DNA of 50,186 bases. It comes from a virus. How positions within the stretch are numbered: position 1 is the first letter of the stretch; every line of letters begins with the position of its first letter. The translations under genes and the position numbers were made by a program. The notes under the pieces were generated by a model. That model was not told the origin of the DNA. It saw only the letters and a program-made list of their open reading frames with translations, and did not search any database. The DNA lies in the IMG/VR virus record IMGVR_UViG_3300015371_000057, positions 1-50,186 of that record, one strand, 5' to 3'. This document shows, piece after piece, positions 19,648 to 26,050 of this stretch.

Positions 19648-19845
19648 TCACGCCATCGCCTCACCCGCCATCTGGGCCAGGCGCGCCCGGACCCGCAGCA
19701 TGTGCGGGAACGTGGCCTCGTTCTGCTGGCGCCACGGGGCGTGGGCGTTCGTGACGCACGCCTGCCCCACCCCCTGCCCGCAGTGCGGACAGGCCACCTC
19801 GGTCACGGTGGCGTGCGCCCTGACGTTCTGCTCGGGCGTGGCCAT
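19648..19845 (-). CDS. Small zinc-ribbon protein
   Basis: 65 residues, ATG at 19845 sharing one base with the preceding stop. 'VACPHCGQGVGQACVTNAHA' is the common phage ribbon with C-x2-C, a second Cys and His; a basic helix 'HMLRVRARLAQM' ends it. Its stop is 8 bases before tRNA-like element B. Confidence 0.65.
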   Translation of the reverse strand: MATPEQNVRAHATVTEVACPHCGQGVGQACVTNAHAPWRQQNEATFPHMLRVRARLAQMAGEAMA

Positions 19846-20012
19846 CAGATGGCCCACCCGAACTTGGGCAGGCGACGGGCATCGAGTGCCCGCTGCCGCT
19901 CGTTGCGCGCCGCCTCCCGGATGAGGCAGGCCCCGGCATCGGCGCACACGGGCGCCACCCCAGCCAGCAGCCGGAGTGGTCCCACGTGCCCGCAGCACTC
20001 GCACCTCACCAT
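19845..20012 (-). CDS. Small zinc-finger-like basic protein
   Basis: 55 residues from the ATG at 20012 (a GTG at 20009 is equally placed). 'VRCECCGHVGPLRLLAG' and 'PVCADAGACLIREAARNERQ' give a possible four-Cys site and a basic helix. Function unknown. Confidence 0.55.
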   Translation of the reverse strand: MVRCECCGHVGPLRLLAGVAPVCADAGACLIREAARNERQRALDARRLPKFGWAI

Positions 20013-20272
20013 GTCCCGTCCCCGATGCACTCCCGCACGATGCGCTCGTGCGTGTCGCACAGGTGCACGCGCCCCGGCCAGATGCCGACGATGGCGCGCG
20101 GGTGGGCCTGCGCCCAGCGCCGGAACGCCTCACGGTCGGCCTCGCTGAGCTCGACGGTGGCGTCCGTCTCGCACCCCTCGGTGCTGCCTCGCTCGCCCCA
20201 GGCGAAGAAGCGGCACCGCACGGGTGCCCCGTCCGGCAGCAGCAGGGGTGGCCGCTCGTTGGCGGGCCTCAC
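20006..20272 (-). CDS. Small hypothetical protein
   Basis: 88 residues from the GTG at 20272 (GTGA overlap). Strands around 'APVRCRFFAWGERGS', then 'ELSEADREAFRRWAQAHPRA', then 'VHLCDTHERIVREC'. Three to four Cys/His in the second half may bind metal. No family recognised. Confidence 0.55.
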   Translation of the reverse strand: MRPANERPPLLLPDGAPVRCRFFAWGERGSTEGCETDATVELSEADREAFRRWAQAHPRAIVGIWPGRVHLCDTHERIVRECIGDGTW

Positions 20273-20580
20273 GGCGCACCCCACTCGGCGCACATCGTGG
20301 CCAGCGCCACCAACGGGCACTCGGTCATGACCCAGCGGAAGGTGGCCAGGTCCCGCTCGTGGTCGGCATAGCCGAACTCCTCCGGGTCCAGGGACTGGCG
20401 CGGTGCGCCTCCCGTGACCACGTCCCAGTAGCGGTCCTCCATGGCCGTGCGGCCCTTGGTGACCCACTGGTTGGCGACCACCCGGTCGCCCTCGTACAGG
20501 CCCCACAGGCCCGCACACCCGTCCACGAAGCGCACGCTCTGGCGGTCGTCGGTGATCGTGAGCTCGATCCTCATGCTCAT
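20269..20580 (-). CDS. Hypothetical protein
   Basis: 103 residues, ATG at 20580 with GAAAGGAACCGAGC upstream (an ATG two codons on is the alternative). The sequence alternates strands and Trp-containing turns ('MRIELTITDDRQSVRFVDG', 'LWGLYEGDRVVANQWVTK'), ending in 'LATFRWVMTECPLVAL'. Looks like a compact beta-rich domain. Function unknown. Confidence 0.6.
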   Translation of the reverse strand: MSMRIELTITDDRQSVRFVDGCAGLWGLYEGDRVVANQWVTKGRTAMEDRYWDVVTGGAPRQSLDPEEFGYADHERDLATFRWVMTECPLVALATMCAEWGAP

Positions 20581-20623
20581 GCTCGGTTCCTTTCATCCGA
20601 ACCCTCGCCCCTGCGGCGAGGAG

Positions 20624-20668
20624 TGGGCGCTGGGGCCTCGAACCCCAGTGGCTGCCGGTCGCCCGCCC
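20624..20668 (-). ncRNA. tRNA-like element C: acceptor/T-arm remnant
   Basis: A T-arm CUGGGG-UUCGAGG-CCCCAG (6-bp stem) is followed by CGCCCA, which can pair with GGGCG upstream, leaving about 11-15 nt where the D and anticodon arms would be. It lies 3 nt after the stop of the lipoprotein gene, just as elements A and B follow stops. A second hairpin CCTCGCC/GGCGAGG lies beyond it, before the next ribosome-binding site. Confidence 0.35.
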
Positions 20669-20670
20669 GC

Positions 20671-20949
20671 TCAGTCGGTCACGCAGACCCACCGTTCGCT
20701 GGCGTCATCCACCAGCGAGCCGCCCCGCCAGTCGCAGTCGTCCCCGGCCTCGTCCTCCTGGACGCTGCCTGGGTAGTGCCACACGGTGGCCGGGTACTGG
20801 CCCTCGCCGCCTGCGTCGTACGTGCTCGTCACGCCCGCCAGCGGCAGGCTGACGCCCGTCTCCGCACCGACCGGCCCGGAGCTCGCACCGTGCGGCGCCA
20901 CGCCGCATCCCGCCAGGGCCAGCAGCCCCACGCTCATCATCCGCTTCAT
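20671..20949 (-). CDS. Small lipoprotein
   Basis: 92 residues from the ATG at 20949, with GAAAGGAACTCAGGAAC upstream. MKRMMSVGLLALAGCG is a short signal peptide with the lipobox L-A-G-C, so the mature protein should be lipidated at Cys15 and sit on the outer face of the membrane. The mature part has two Cys ('DDCDWRGG', 'WVCVTD') that may form a disulfide. Phage lipoproteins sometimes block superinfection, but nothing here proves that role. Confidence 0.75.
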   Translation of the reverse strand: MKRMMSVGLLALAGCGVAPHGASSGPVGAETGVSLPLAGVTSTYDAGGEGQYPATVWHYPGSVQEDEAGDDCDWRGGSLVDDASERWVCVTD

Positions 20950-21035
20950 GTTCCTGAGTTCCTTTCAACTCGTTGACCCGATGCATTGGGCACCGGACCA
21001 CGACCACCCACCGAAGCGGGGAGCCGTGGACCGAT

Positions 21036-21055
21036 GCCAGGCCCGAAGGCCCGGC
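21036..21055 (-). terminator. UUCG tetraloop hairpin after the 21067-21522 gene
   Basis: On the minus strand GCCGGGCC-TTCG-GGCCTGGC: an 8-bp stem (one G-T pair) capped by a stable UUCG loop, 11 nt past the stop. Possible terminator or 3'-end stabiliser. The surrounding 20950-21066 gap shows nothing else. Confidence 0.55.
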
Positions 21056-21066
21056 ACCGTCCGGGA

Positions 21067-21522
21067 TCAGTTGGCCTCAGCCAGCTCCTCGGCGGGAGCG
21101 GCAGCCTGCGCCGCCTTCTTGCCCGAGGCGTACAGGCCGTTGATCAGGCGGGGAGGAATCCCCACCAGGGCAGCGACCTGGTTGGCGTTCATGCCGTGGT
21201 CGTCCTTGAGGGCGACGATCAGGGCCTTGACCTGGGCGTCCCGGCCATCCGGCCCGACCTGCTGCAGATAGATGCGGTCGATGTCGACCGCTCCTGCGTA
21301 GGTCTTGGGCGTGACCTTGGCCAGGTCCAGGTGCATCGCCTTGAGGACTCGACCGAACGTGACGCGCTGGGCGTCGGTGGCGACGGTCAGCCCGACCGCC
21401 TTGTCGAGGGCGCCACGGATGGCGTCAGCGTCCCACTTGGCCGTCCGCTCGTTCGCCTGGGCGATGCGAGTCGCCTCCTCGATCTGCGCGTCCGTCCACT
21501 CCTGGGGCTCGTACTTGCTCAT
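21067..21522 (-). CDS. Putative helix-turn-helix protein, first gene of the long minus operon
   Basis: 151 residues from the ATG at 21522, which overlaps the stop of a leader ORF (ATGA); an in-frame ATG at 21534 lacks a ribosome-binding site. Helical N-terminus ('WTDAQIEEATRIAQANERTA'), then 'VKALIVALKDDHGMNANQVA' with 'ALVGIPPRLINGLYASGKKA', a helix-turn-helix-like end followed by an Ala/Glu tail. Being first after the divergent control region, it may be a regulator or a nucleoid-type protein; the family is not recognised. Confidence 0.65.
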   Translation of the reverse strand: MSKYEPQEWTDAQIEEATRIAQANERTAKWDADAIRGALDKAVGLTVATDAQRVTFGRVLKAMHLDLAKVTPKTYAGAVDIDRIYLQQVGPDGRDAQVKALIVALKDDHGMNANQVAALVGIPPRLINGLYASGKKAAQAAAPAEELAEAN

Positions 21523-21584
21523 GATTTGTACCATCGGGACCCGTGGCCAGGACTTTCCTGGCTCATCGCTCCCGTTCCTTTCAC
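21519..21584 (-). CDS. Possible leader peptide coupled to the 21067-21522 gene
   Basis: A GTG at 21584 follows the TATATT -10 box by exactly 7 nt (leaderless start), and an in-frame ATG at 21566 has GAAAGGAACGGGAGCG upstream. The frame ends in a TGA that overlaps the ATG of the next gene. The product would be 21 or 15 residues (ending MSQESPGHGSRWYKS). Coupling and two alternative initiation signals favour translation; regulatory rather than protein function is likely. Confidence 0.35.
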   Translation of the reverse strand: MKGTGAMSQESPGHGSRWYKS

Positions 21585-21591
21585 GGTCCCC

Positions 21592-21597
21592 AATATA
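21592..21597 (-). promoter_or_regulatory. -10 box for the long minus operon
   Basis: TATATT on the minus strand, followed by GGGGACC and then GTG. The sequence through GGGGACCGTGAAAGGA (21576-21591) repeats the leader at 13174-13195. The -35 side falls in the TAGGT repeat cluster. Confidence 0.55.
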
Positions 21598-21602
21598 GCC
21601 CC

Positions 21603-21644
21603 CCTAGGTAAGATCCGGTTAGGTCTAAGGTAAGAATTAGGTAG
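21603..21644. repeat. Cluster of TAGGT-like direct repeats
   Basis: Four related units in about 40 bp: TAGGTAAGAT, TAGGTCTAAG, AAGGTAAGAA and TAGGTAGGAG. They are AT-richer than their surroundings and cover the -35 side of the minus promoter. Iteron- or operator-like. Downstream at about 21665-21682 is a short GAGCTCC duplication. Confidence 0.45.
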
Positions 21645-21734
21645 GAGACCGGTGGGGGGTAGGTCCGAGCTCCGAGCTCCGCTCTCCGGCGCAGGCTCAC
21701 CGCTGCCCTGAGCGTCCGGGGTACGTGACCCTTC

Positions 21735-21774
21735 CCGTATACCGCTAGCCCTCAGGCTGTGTTACCGTATACGG
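21735..21774. promoter_or_regulatory. Paired CCGTATAC palindromes at the rightward start
   Basis: CCGTATACCG at 21735-21744 and the perfect palindrome CCGTATACGG at 21765-21774, centres 30 bp apart; the second ends one base before the ATG at 21776. GCTAGC lies at 21744-21749. TACCGT (21763-21768) is a TAnnnT box 7 nt before the ATG, so the second palindrome would cover the start of a leaderless transcript. Likely an autoregulatory operator. Confidence 0.55.
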
Positions 21775-21775
21775 C

Positions 21776-22081
21776 ATGAGTCGTCCGCTGACCCGTGGTC
21801 GGCCCGTGACGCTGCGACTGTCGCTGACGGCTGACGCTGCTCTCCGTGAGCGGGCTGCCGCTGCCGGGATGAAGCCGGGGGCCTACCTCGCCGCCGACTA
21901 CGAACGTCGCCTCGGGGGCTCGACGGTTCGTGATGCATCGAACATCCGTACGATGCCGCCGCCGAAGCCCGTGACGACCGACTGCCGCCACCGGACGCCG
22001 ACGCTGCTCGCGGGCGGGCTGGCCAAGTGCAAGGACTGCGGAGCGGTGCGAGGGGCGGGTGGGGTGTGGCGAGCGGTGTGA
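21776..22081 (+). CDS. RHH-like regulator with a C-terminal zinc knuckle
   Basis: 101 residues from an ATG without a ribosome-binding site but 7 nt after a TAnnnT box. N-terminal 'RGRPVTLRLSLTADAALRER' followed by 'AAAAGMKPGAYLAADYERRL' has the strand-helix-helix order of ribbon-helix-helix proteins. The C-terminal CRHRTPTLL...KCKDCGAVRG supplies zinc ligands. First gene of the rightward structural operon, directly abutting palindromic sites; probably an autoregulator. Confidence 0.65.
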   Translation: MSRPLTRGRPVTLRLSLTADAALRERAAAAGMKPGAYLAADYERRLGGSTVRDASNIRTMPPPKPVTTDCRHRTPTLLAGGLAKCKDCGAVRGAGGVWRAV

Positions 22082-22359
22082 CGGAGGTTCATTACGGTGC
22101 GGATGGCATGCCCAGGGCCCACCGGGGGAACCGAGTCCCGATCACGATCCGCCTGCCGTTCGACTTGTACCGCGAGGTCGCCTTGCGGGCCAACGCTCGG
22201 AACTGGTCGATGAGCGACTACATCGGGTTCTGCGTGGCGCGGGAGCTCTCCGATCGGTACCGGCCCGTCCCGCCGACTCATGGCCTCCCGATCGTGCCCC
22301 CGTCGGGGTGGATCGAGGAGGAGTGGGCGCCGCGGAATGGATCGAGTCCAGATGAGTGA
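22078..22359 (+). CDS. Ribbon-helix-helix protein
   Basis: 93 residues from the GTG at 22078, which overlaps the previous stop (GTGA); the ATG at 22108 is an alternative. 'NRVPITIRLPFDLYREVALR' then 'ANARNWSMSDYIGFCVAREL' is a clear CopG/Arc-type ribbon-helix-helix. It precedes the small terminase subunit and may regulate the late operon together with its upstream relative. Confidence 0.7.
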   Translation: MTEVHYGADGMPRAHRGNRVPITIRLPFDLYREVALRANARNWSMSDYIGFCVARELSDRYRPVPPTHGLPIVPPSGWIEEEWAPRNGSSPDE

Positions 22360-22834
22360 CGACCGTCCCGCTCCCCGGCGAACGGGCGCCGCGGCCCTCG
22401 CCCTCCGTCTCGCGGGCGCTGGGTACGACGAGATCGCGGACGCCCTGTCGCTTGCGAGCGCAAGGGTGGCCCGGGAGCATGTCGAAGCGGCCTTGGAGGC
22501 GCGGGCGTGGGATGACGTGTCGGGCCGGGAGAAGATGCGGGCGGAGAACGGGGCTCGGCTCGACCGTCTCCTTCGGAGCGTCTGGGCCAAGGCGACCCAA
22601 CCCGACCACCCGGAGCACCTCCAAGCGATCAAGGTGGCCCGGGAGCTCATCGACCGCCACTGCAAGTTGTACGGGCTCGACGCGCCGAGCGAAGTCGTCA
22701 TCCACACGCCCACCGCGTCCGAGATCGACCGGTGGGTGGCCGACATGATCGGCAACTCGGCGGCCGACCTGAAGGCGATGGAGGCCCCGATCATCGACGC
22801 CGAGGTGATTGATGACGCAACTACCTCCGTCTGA
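22352..22834 (+). CDS. Terminase small subunit
   Basis: 160 residues from the ATG at 22352 (an ATG at 22337 is in frame). N-terminal helix-turn-helix 'RLAGAGYDEIADALSLASAR' with 'VAREHVEAALEAR', then 'NGARLDRLLRSVWAKATQPD', 'HLQAIKVARELIDRHCKLYG' (oligomerisation helices) and 'LDAPSEVVIHTPT'. This order and its position before the large subunit identify it. It recognises the packaging site and feeds DNA to the large subunit. Confidence 0.8.
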   Translation: MSDDRPAPRRTGAAALALRLAGAGYDEIADALSLASARVAREHVEAALEARAWDDVSGREKMRAENGARLDRLLRSVWAKATQPDHPEHLQAIKVARELIDRHCKLYGLDAPSEVVIHTPTASEIDRWVADMIGNSAADLKAMEAPIIDAEVIDDATTSV

Positions 22835-23153
22835 CGCCACCGAGAAGGAAGTGGCGGCGTGGGTCCGGGCGGCGATCGCCAACCTCGACGACGAGCCGCG
22901 CAAGCGGAACTGGCGCTACTACGCGCTCGGGATGACGATGGGCCAAGCGATCGCCATGGCGCCTGAGGTGTCGCGGCTCGGCTTCCGGGTCCCGACTCCC
23001 GAGTTCCGCATCGTGAGACAGGTGGCCCGCGATCGCGGCCTCCCGGTCGAGCCCCTCGCCCGGCGCGCCTTCGGGACGTGGCTCGTGGCGGTGGGCGGCG
23101 TCGACCCCGAGGCGATCCCCTACCTGACGCGCGGTGGGATCCTGGGGCCATGA
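22812..23153 (+). CDS. Hypothetical protein between terminase subunits
   Basis: 113 residues from the ATG at 22812, overlapping the small terminase gene by 23 bp and the large one by 4. N-terminal helix 'DATEKEVAAWVRAAIANLDD', then 'YYALGMTMGQAIAMAPEVSR' and 'VRQVARDRGLPVEPLARRAF'. Its fixed place suggests a packaging accessory, but I recognise no family. Confidence 0.65.
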   Translation: MTQLPPSDATEKEVAAWVRAAIANLDDEPRKRNWRYYALGMTMGQAIAMAPEVSRLGFRVPTPEFRIVRQVARDRGLPVEPLARRAFGTWLVAVGGVDPEAIPYLTRGGILGP

Positions 23154-24562
23154 GCAACGTCGACCCCAACGCCTGGCGCAACTGGAGCCCGGCCGCTCAA
23201 CAACAAGCGCTGGAGAAGCTGAAGGCCCGCCAGGTCGAGACGTGGCGCCCCTTCTACTGCCCGGTCCCCGGCTGCAACGGCAAGCCCCACGGCGAGTGGG
23301 AGTGGAACCATGCGCGGGCCGATCAACACCCGCCCACCGACAACGAGTGGCTGTGTTGGTTCCTGCTCTCGGGGCGTGGCTCGGGCAAGACGCGCACGGG
23401 GTCGGAGTACACCCACCGGATGACCGAGTTCACCGGGCGGATGGCCTTCGTCGGGGCGACCGGCCCCGACGCGCGAGACATCATGATCGAGGGCGAGTCA
23501 GGCCTCCTGACGATCGCGCCACCCGGAGCCCGGCCCCACTTCGAGCCCTCCAAGCGACGGCTCACGTGGCCCAACGGGTGCATCGGCACCGTCTTCTCGG
23601 CCGAGGAGCCCGATCGCTTGCGCGGCCCGGAGCACGGCTACGCCTGGGTCGACGAACCGGCCCACTTCGCCCTCATCGGGGAGGTCTGGGACAACCTCAT
23701 GTTCGGCTTGCGGATCGGGCGGCGACCGCGGGTCGTGTGCACGACGACCCCCAAGCCCCGCCCGTGGGTCAAGGAGCTGCTCAAGGAGCCGAGCACGCGA
23801 GTCGCCAGGGCCAGTACCTACGACAACCTCGACAACCTTGCCCCGGCCTTCGCCGAGCGAGTGCTCAGGCGGTACCAGGGAACCCGACTGGGGAGACAGG
23901 AGCTCTACGGCGAGGTCCTGGAAGACGTCGAGGGGGCGTTGTGGACGTGGGAGATGATCGAGCCCGACCGACTGGCGCGGGCGCCCGAGTCGATGACCCG
24001 GATCGTCGTCGCCGTCGACCCGGCCGGAGGCGCCAAGGCCCGCAACGACGAGACCGGCATCGTCGTCATCGGGAGCCTCGATGACCACCTCTACGTCCTG
24101 GCCGATCGCTCGGGGCGCTTCTCGCCGTACGGGTGGGCGATGGCGGTCGACGCCGCGTACGAGGAGTTCTCGGCCGACGCGGTGATTGCGGAGACGAACT
24201 ACGGCGGCGACATGGTGATGAGCAACTTGCGCGCCGCGGGCGTCAACAAGCGCGTCATCGGCGTCCATAGCCGCAAGGGCAAGGCGATCCGCGCCGAGCC
24301 GATCGTCGGCGTCTACGAGCAACACCGCGCCCACCACGTCGGCACCTTCCCCGAGTTGGAGGAGGAGCTCACCACGTGGCAGCCCTACGAGGACAAGGAC
24401 TCGCCCAACCGCCTCGACGCGCTGGTCCACGGGGCCGTCGCCGTTCTCGGGCGCAAGCAGATGGCCGACATCGCCTCCCCGAGCTCCTTGCGCCGCAACG
24501 CCGAGTCCCGCGAGGCCGAGTCGATCGCCCGCGCCCGCCGCCATCTAGGAGTGCCCCGATGA
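23150..24562 (+). CDS. Terminase large subunit
   Basis: 470 residues. ATPase: Walker A SGRGSGKT (74-81), Walker B 'YAWVDEP' (164-170), a coupling 'TTTPKPRPWV' segment. Nuclease: 'VVAVDPAGGAKARNDETGIV' (first Asp), 'AVIAETNYGGDMV', and 'SPNRLDALVHG' (last Asp). ATP-driven DNA packaging into the prohead and headful or cos cleavage. Unusual: residues 37-54 hold C-x4-C-x4-H-x6-H (CPVPGC...H...H), a likely zinc-binding insertion just ahead of the ATPase. Starts on an ATGA overlap. Confidence 0.95.
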   Translation: MSNVDPNAWRNWSPAAQQQALEKLKARQVETWRPFYCPVPGCNGKPHGEWEWNHARADQHPPTDNEWLCWFLLSGRGSGKTRTGSEYTHRMTEFTGRMAFVGATGPDARDIMIEGESGLLTIAPPGARPHFEPSKRRLTWPNGCIGTVFSAEEPDRLRGPEHGYAWVDEPAHFALIGEVWDNLMFGLRIGRRPRVVCTTTPKPRPWVKELLKEPSTRVARASTYDNLDNLAPAFAERVLRRYQGTRLGRQELYGEVLEDVEGALWTWEMIEPDRLARAPESMTRIVVAVDPAGGAKARNDETGIVVIGSLDDHLYVLADRSGRFSPYGWAMAVDAAYEEFSADAVIAETNYGGDMVMSNLRAAGVNKRVIGVHSRKGKAIRAEPIVGVYEQHRAHHVGTFPELEEELTTWQPYEDKDSPNRLDALVHGAVAVLGRKQMADIASPSSLRRNAESREAESIARARRHLGVPR

Positions 24563-25497
24563 GGATCTGCGTCTACGCCATCATGCGCGACGAGTCGGTC
24601 AACGTGATGCCGTGGTTGGAGTCGGCCAACGACGCCAACGACTTGTTCGTGCTCGACACCGGCTCCGTCGACGGGACGCCCGAGCAACTCAGCGCGGGCG
24701 GGGCTCACGTGCGCGAGGCCGTCTTCGACCCGTTCCGCTTCGACGACGCCCGCAACGCGGCGTTGGCGCTGGCGCCCCCGGCCGACTTGTACTTCCGCCT
24801 CGACGCCGACGAGCGGCTGCCCCCTGACTGGCGCGAGCAGATCGAGGACAACTACGACGAGCGGGTCCCGCGCTACCGCTACCGCGTCCGCAACACCGAC
24901 GGCATCTGGGGCACGATCACCCGCGACGACCTCCACCGTCGCGGTGGCTTCCGCTGGAAGTACCCGACCCACGAAGTGCTCGTCGGGCCGCTCGTGGCGA
25001 TGGACCTGCCGCGCCTCGTCGTGACCCACTCCCACCAAGGCCGTCGACCCCACCACGAGTCCAACCTGGCGACGCTCGCCAACGCCGTCGAGGAGTACCC
25101 CGGCGACGCCCGGATGCGCTTCTACCTCGCCCGCGAGTTCTGGTACGCGGGCCAGTGGGCCGACTGTCGGTTGGCGATGATGAACTTCTTGGACCTGCCC
25201 AACGGGTGGGGCGCGGAGCGGGCCGAGGCCTACCGCATCCTGGCGGCGATCGACGACTACCCCGAGCGGTGGTTGTGGAAGGCGGTCGGTGAGTGTCCGG
25301 AGCGGCGCGAGCCGTGGGTCGACCTGGCCCGGTTGTACCTGCTCGGGGGCGAGCCCGAGCGGGCGCTGACGATGGCCAAGGAGGCCGACCGGCGCGAGGA
25401 CGAGTCGCTCTACACGACCGACCCGCGCGCTTGGGGCGATGGGTTCGACGAGTTGGCCGACGAGATCGACCACGCCCTCGCCGAGTCCCTGCGGTGA
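24559..25497 (+). CDS. Family 2 glycosyltransferase with helical C-terminal repeats
   Basis: 312 residues, ATGA overlap with the terminase. GT-A fold: 'DTGSVDGT' (33-40, nucleotide-sugar site), 'RFDDARNAAL', and the metal-binding 'RLDADERLP' (80-88). The second half ('DARMRFYLAREFWYAGQWAD', 'EAYRILAAIDDYPERW', 'PWVDLARLYLLGGEPERALT') looks like TPR-type helices. Enzymes like this in actinophages lie near head genes; the acceptor may be a virion protein or, given the TET-like gene in the same genome, a hydroxylated DNA base. Which is unknown. Confidence 0.85.
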   Translation: MRICVYAIMRDESVNVMPWLESANDANDLFVLDTGSVDGTPEQLSAGGAHVREAVFDPFRFDDARNAALALAPPADLYFRLDADERLPPDWREQIEDNYDERVPRYRYRVRNTDGIWGTITRDDLHRRGGFRWKYPTHEVLVGPLVAMDLPRLVVTHSHQGRRPHHESNLATLANAVEEYPGDARMRFYLAREFWYAGQWADCRLAMMNFLDLPNGWGAERAEAYRILAAIDDYPERWLWKAVGECPERREPWVDLARLYLLGGEPERALTMAKEADRREDESLYTTDPRAWGDGFDELADEIDHALAESLR

Positions 25498-25583
25498 CTA
25501 CGTTCGGAGCGGACGCCCCGGATGACACTCGGTGGTCGATGACTCCGGTGACGAATCGGACGAGGCCGAAGAACAGCCAGGCC

Positions 25584-25796
25584 TCACACCAGCCTGATCG
25601 GTGCTGGCGCAACCTCGGGGAGCATCAGGGCCGGGGCGTCCAACCGATCCACCCGCTCCGAGCGAAGCTGGTTGATGGCCGTGATGATCGGGCTCGGATC
25701 GCCCTCGTCGGCGTGCTCGTGGATCCAGATGAGCGAGCGCCGGGAGAGGATGTGATCCTCCCGCCACTCGTGACGGATCAGGTCGTGCAGTTCCAT
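25584..25796 (-). CDS. Lone minus-strand small gene in the late operon
   Basis: 70 residues from the ATG at 25796, with GAGGGGAG upstream. MELHDLIRHEWREDHILSRR with 'LIWIHEHADEGDPSPIITAI' is a natural-looking helical sequence. It lies against the direction of all neighbours between the glycosyltransferase and the next plus gene, leaving about 60-85 bp on each side, as morons do. Function unknown. Confidence 0.6.
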   Translation of the reverse strand: MELHDLIRHEWREDHILSRRSLIWIHEHADEGDPSPIITAINQLRSERVDRLDAPALMLPEVAPAPIRLV

Positions 25797-25855
25797 CGTC
25801 GGCTCCCCTCGATGCCGCCCACGATGGACGTCAATCGTCCCACAGGAGGGGGACG

Positions 25856-26050
25856 GTGACCACGTTCAACCGCATCACCACCAGCATCGAGCAGGCCCGC
25901 GGCGGCGGCTTCCGCATCCGCATCCGCTACTGGTCGACCGAGCACCAACAGGTGCAGTACGAGCTGTCCCAGCGGGTCTTCGGCTCCCCGATCGAGGCCG
26001 AGGACATGGCCGTGCGCGTGGCCCACTCGTTGCGGGAGCGGCTCGGATGA
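25856..26050 (+). CDS. Small hypothetical protein
   Basis: 64 residues from the GTG at 25856 with AGGAGGGGG close upstream. Strands 'GGGFRIRIRYWSTEHQQVQY' then helix 'EAEDMAVRVAHSLRERLG'. Stop overlaps the next start (ATGA). No family recognised. Confidence 0.65.
   Translation: MTTFNRITTSIEQARGGGFRIRIRYWSTEHQQVQYELSQRVFGSPIEAEDMAVRVAHSLRERLG

Noticed and set aside
24917-25612. Minus-strand frame starting near the 25584-25796 gene, with a hydrophobic stretch WLFFGLVRFVTGVID
   Set aside because: Beyond the first 35 codons it is antisense to the glycosyltransferase with Arg/Thr/Pro low complexity; a short membrane peptide cannot be excluded but has no clear start.
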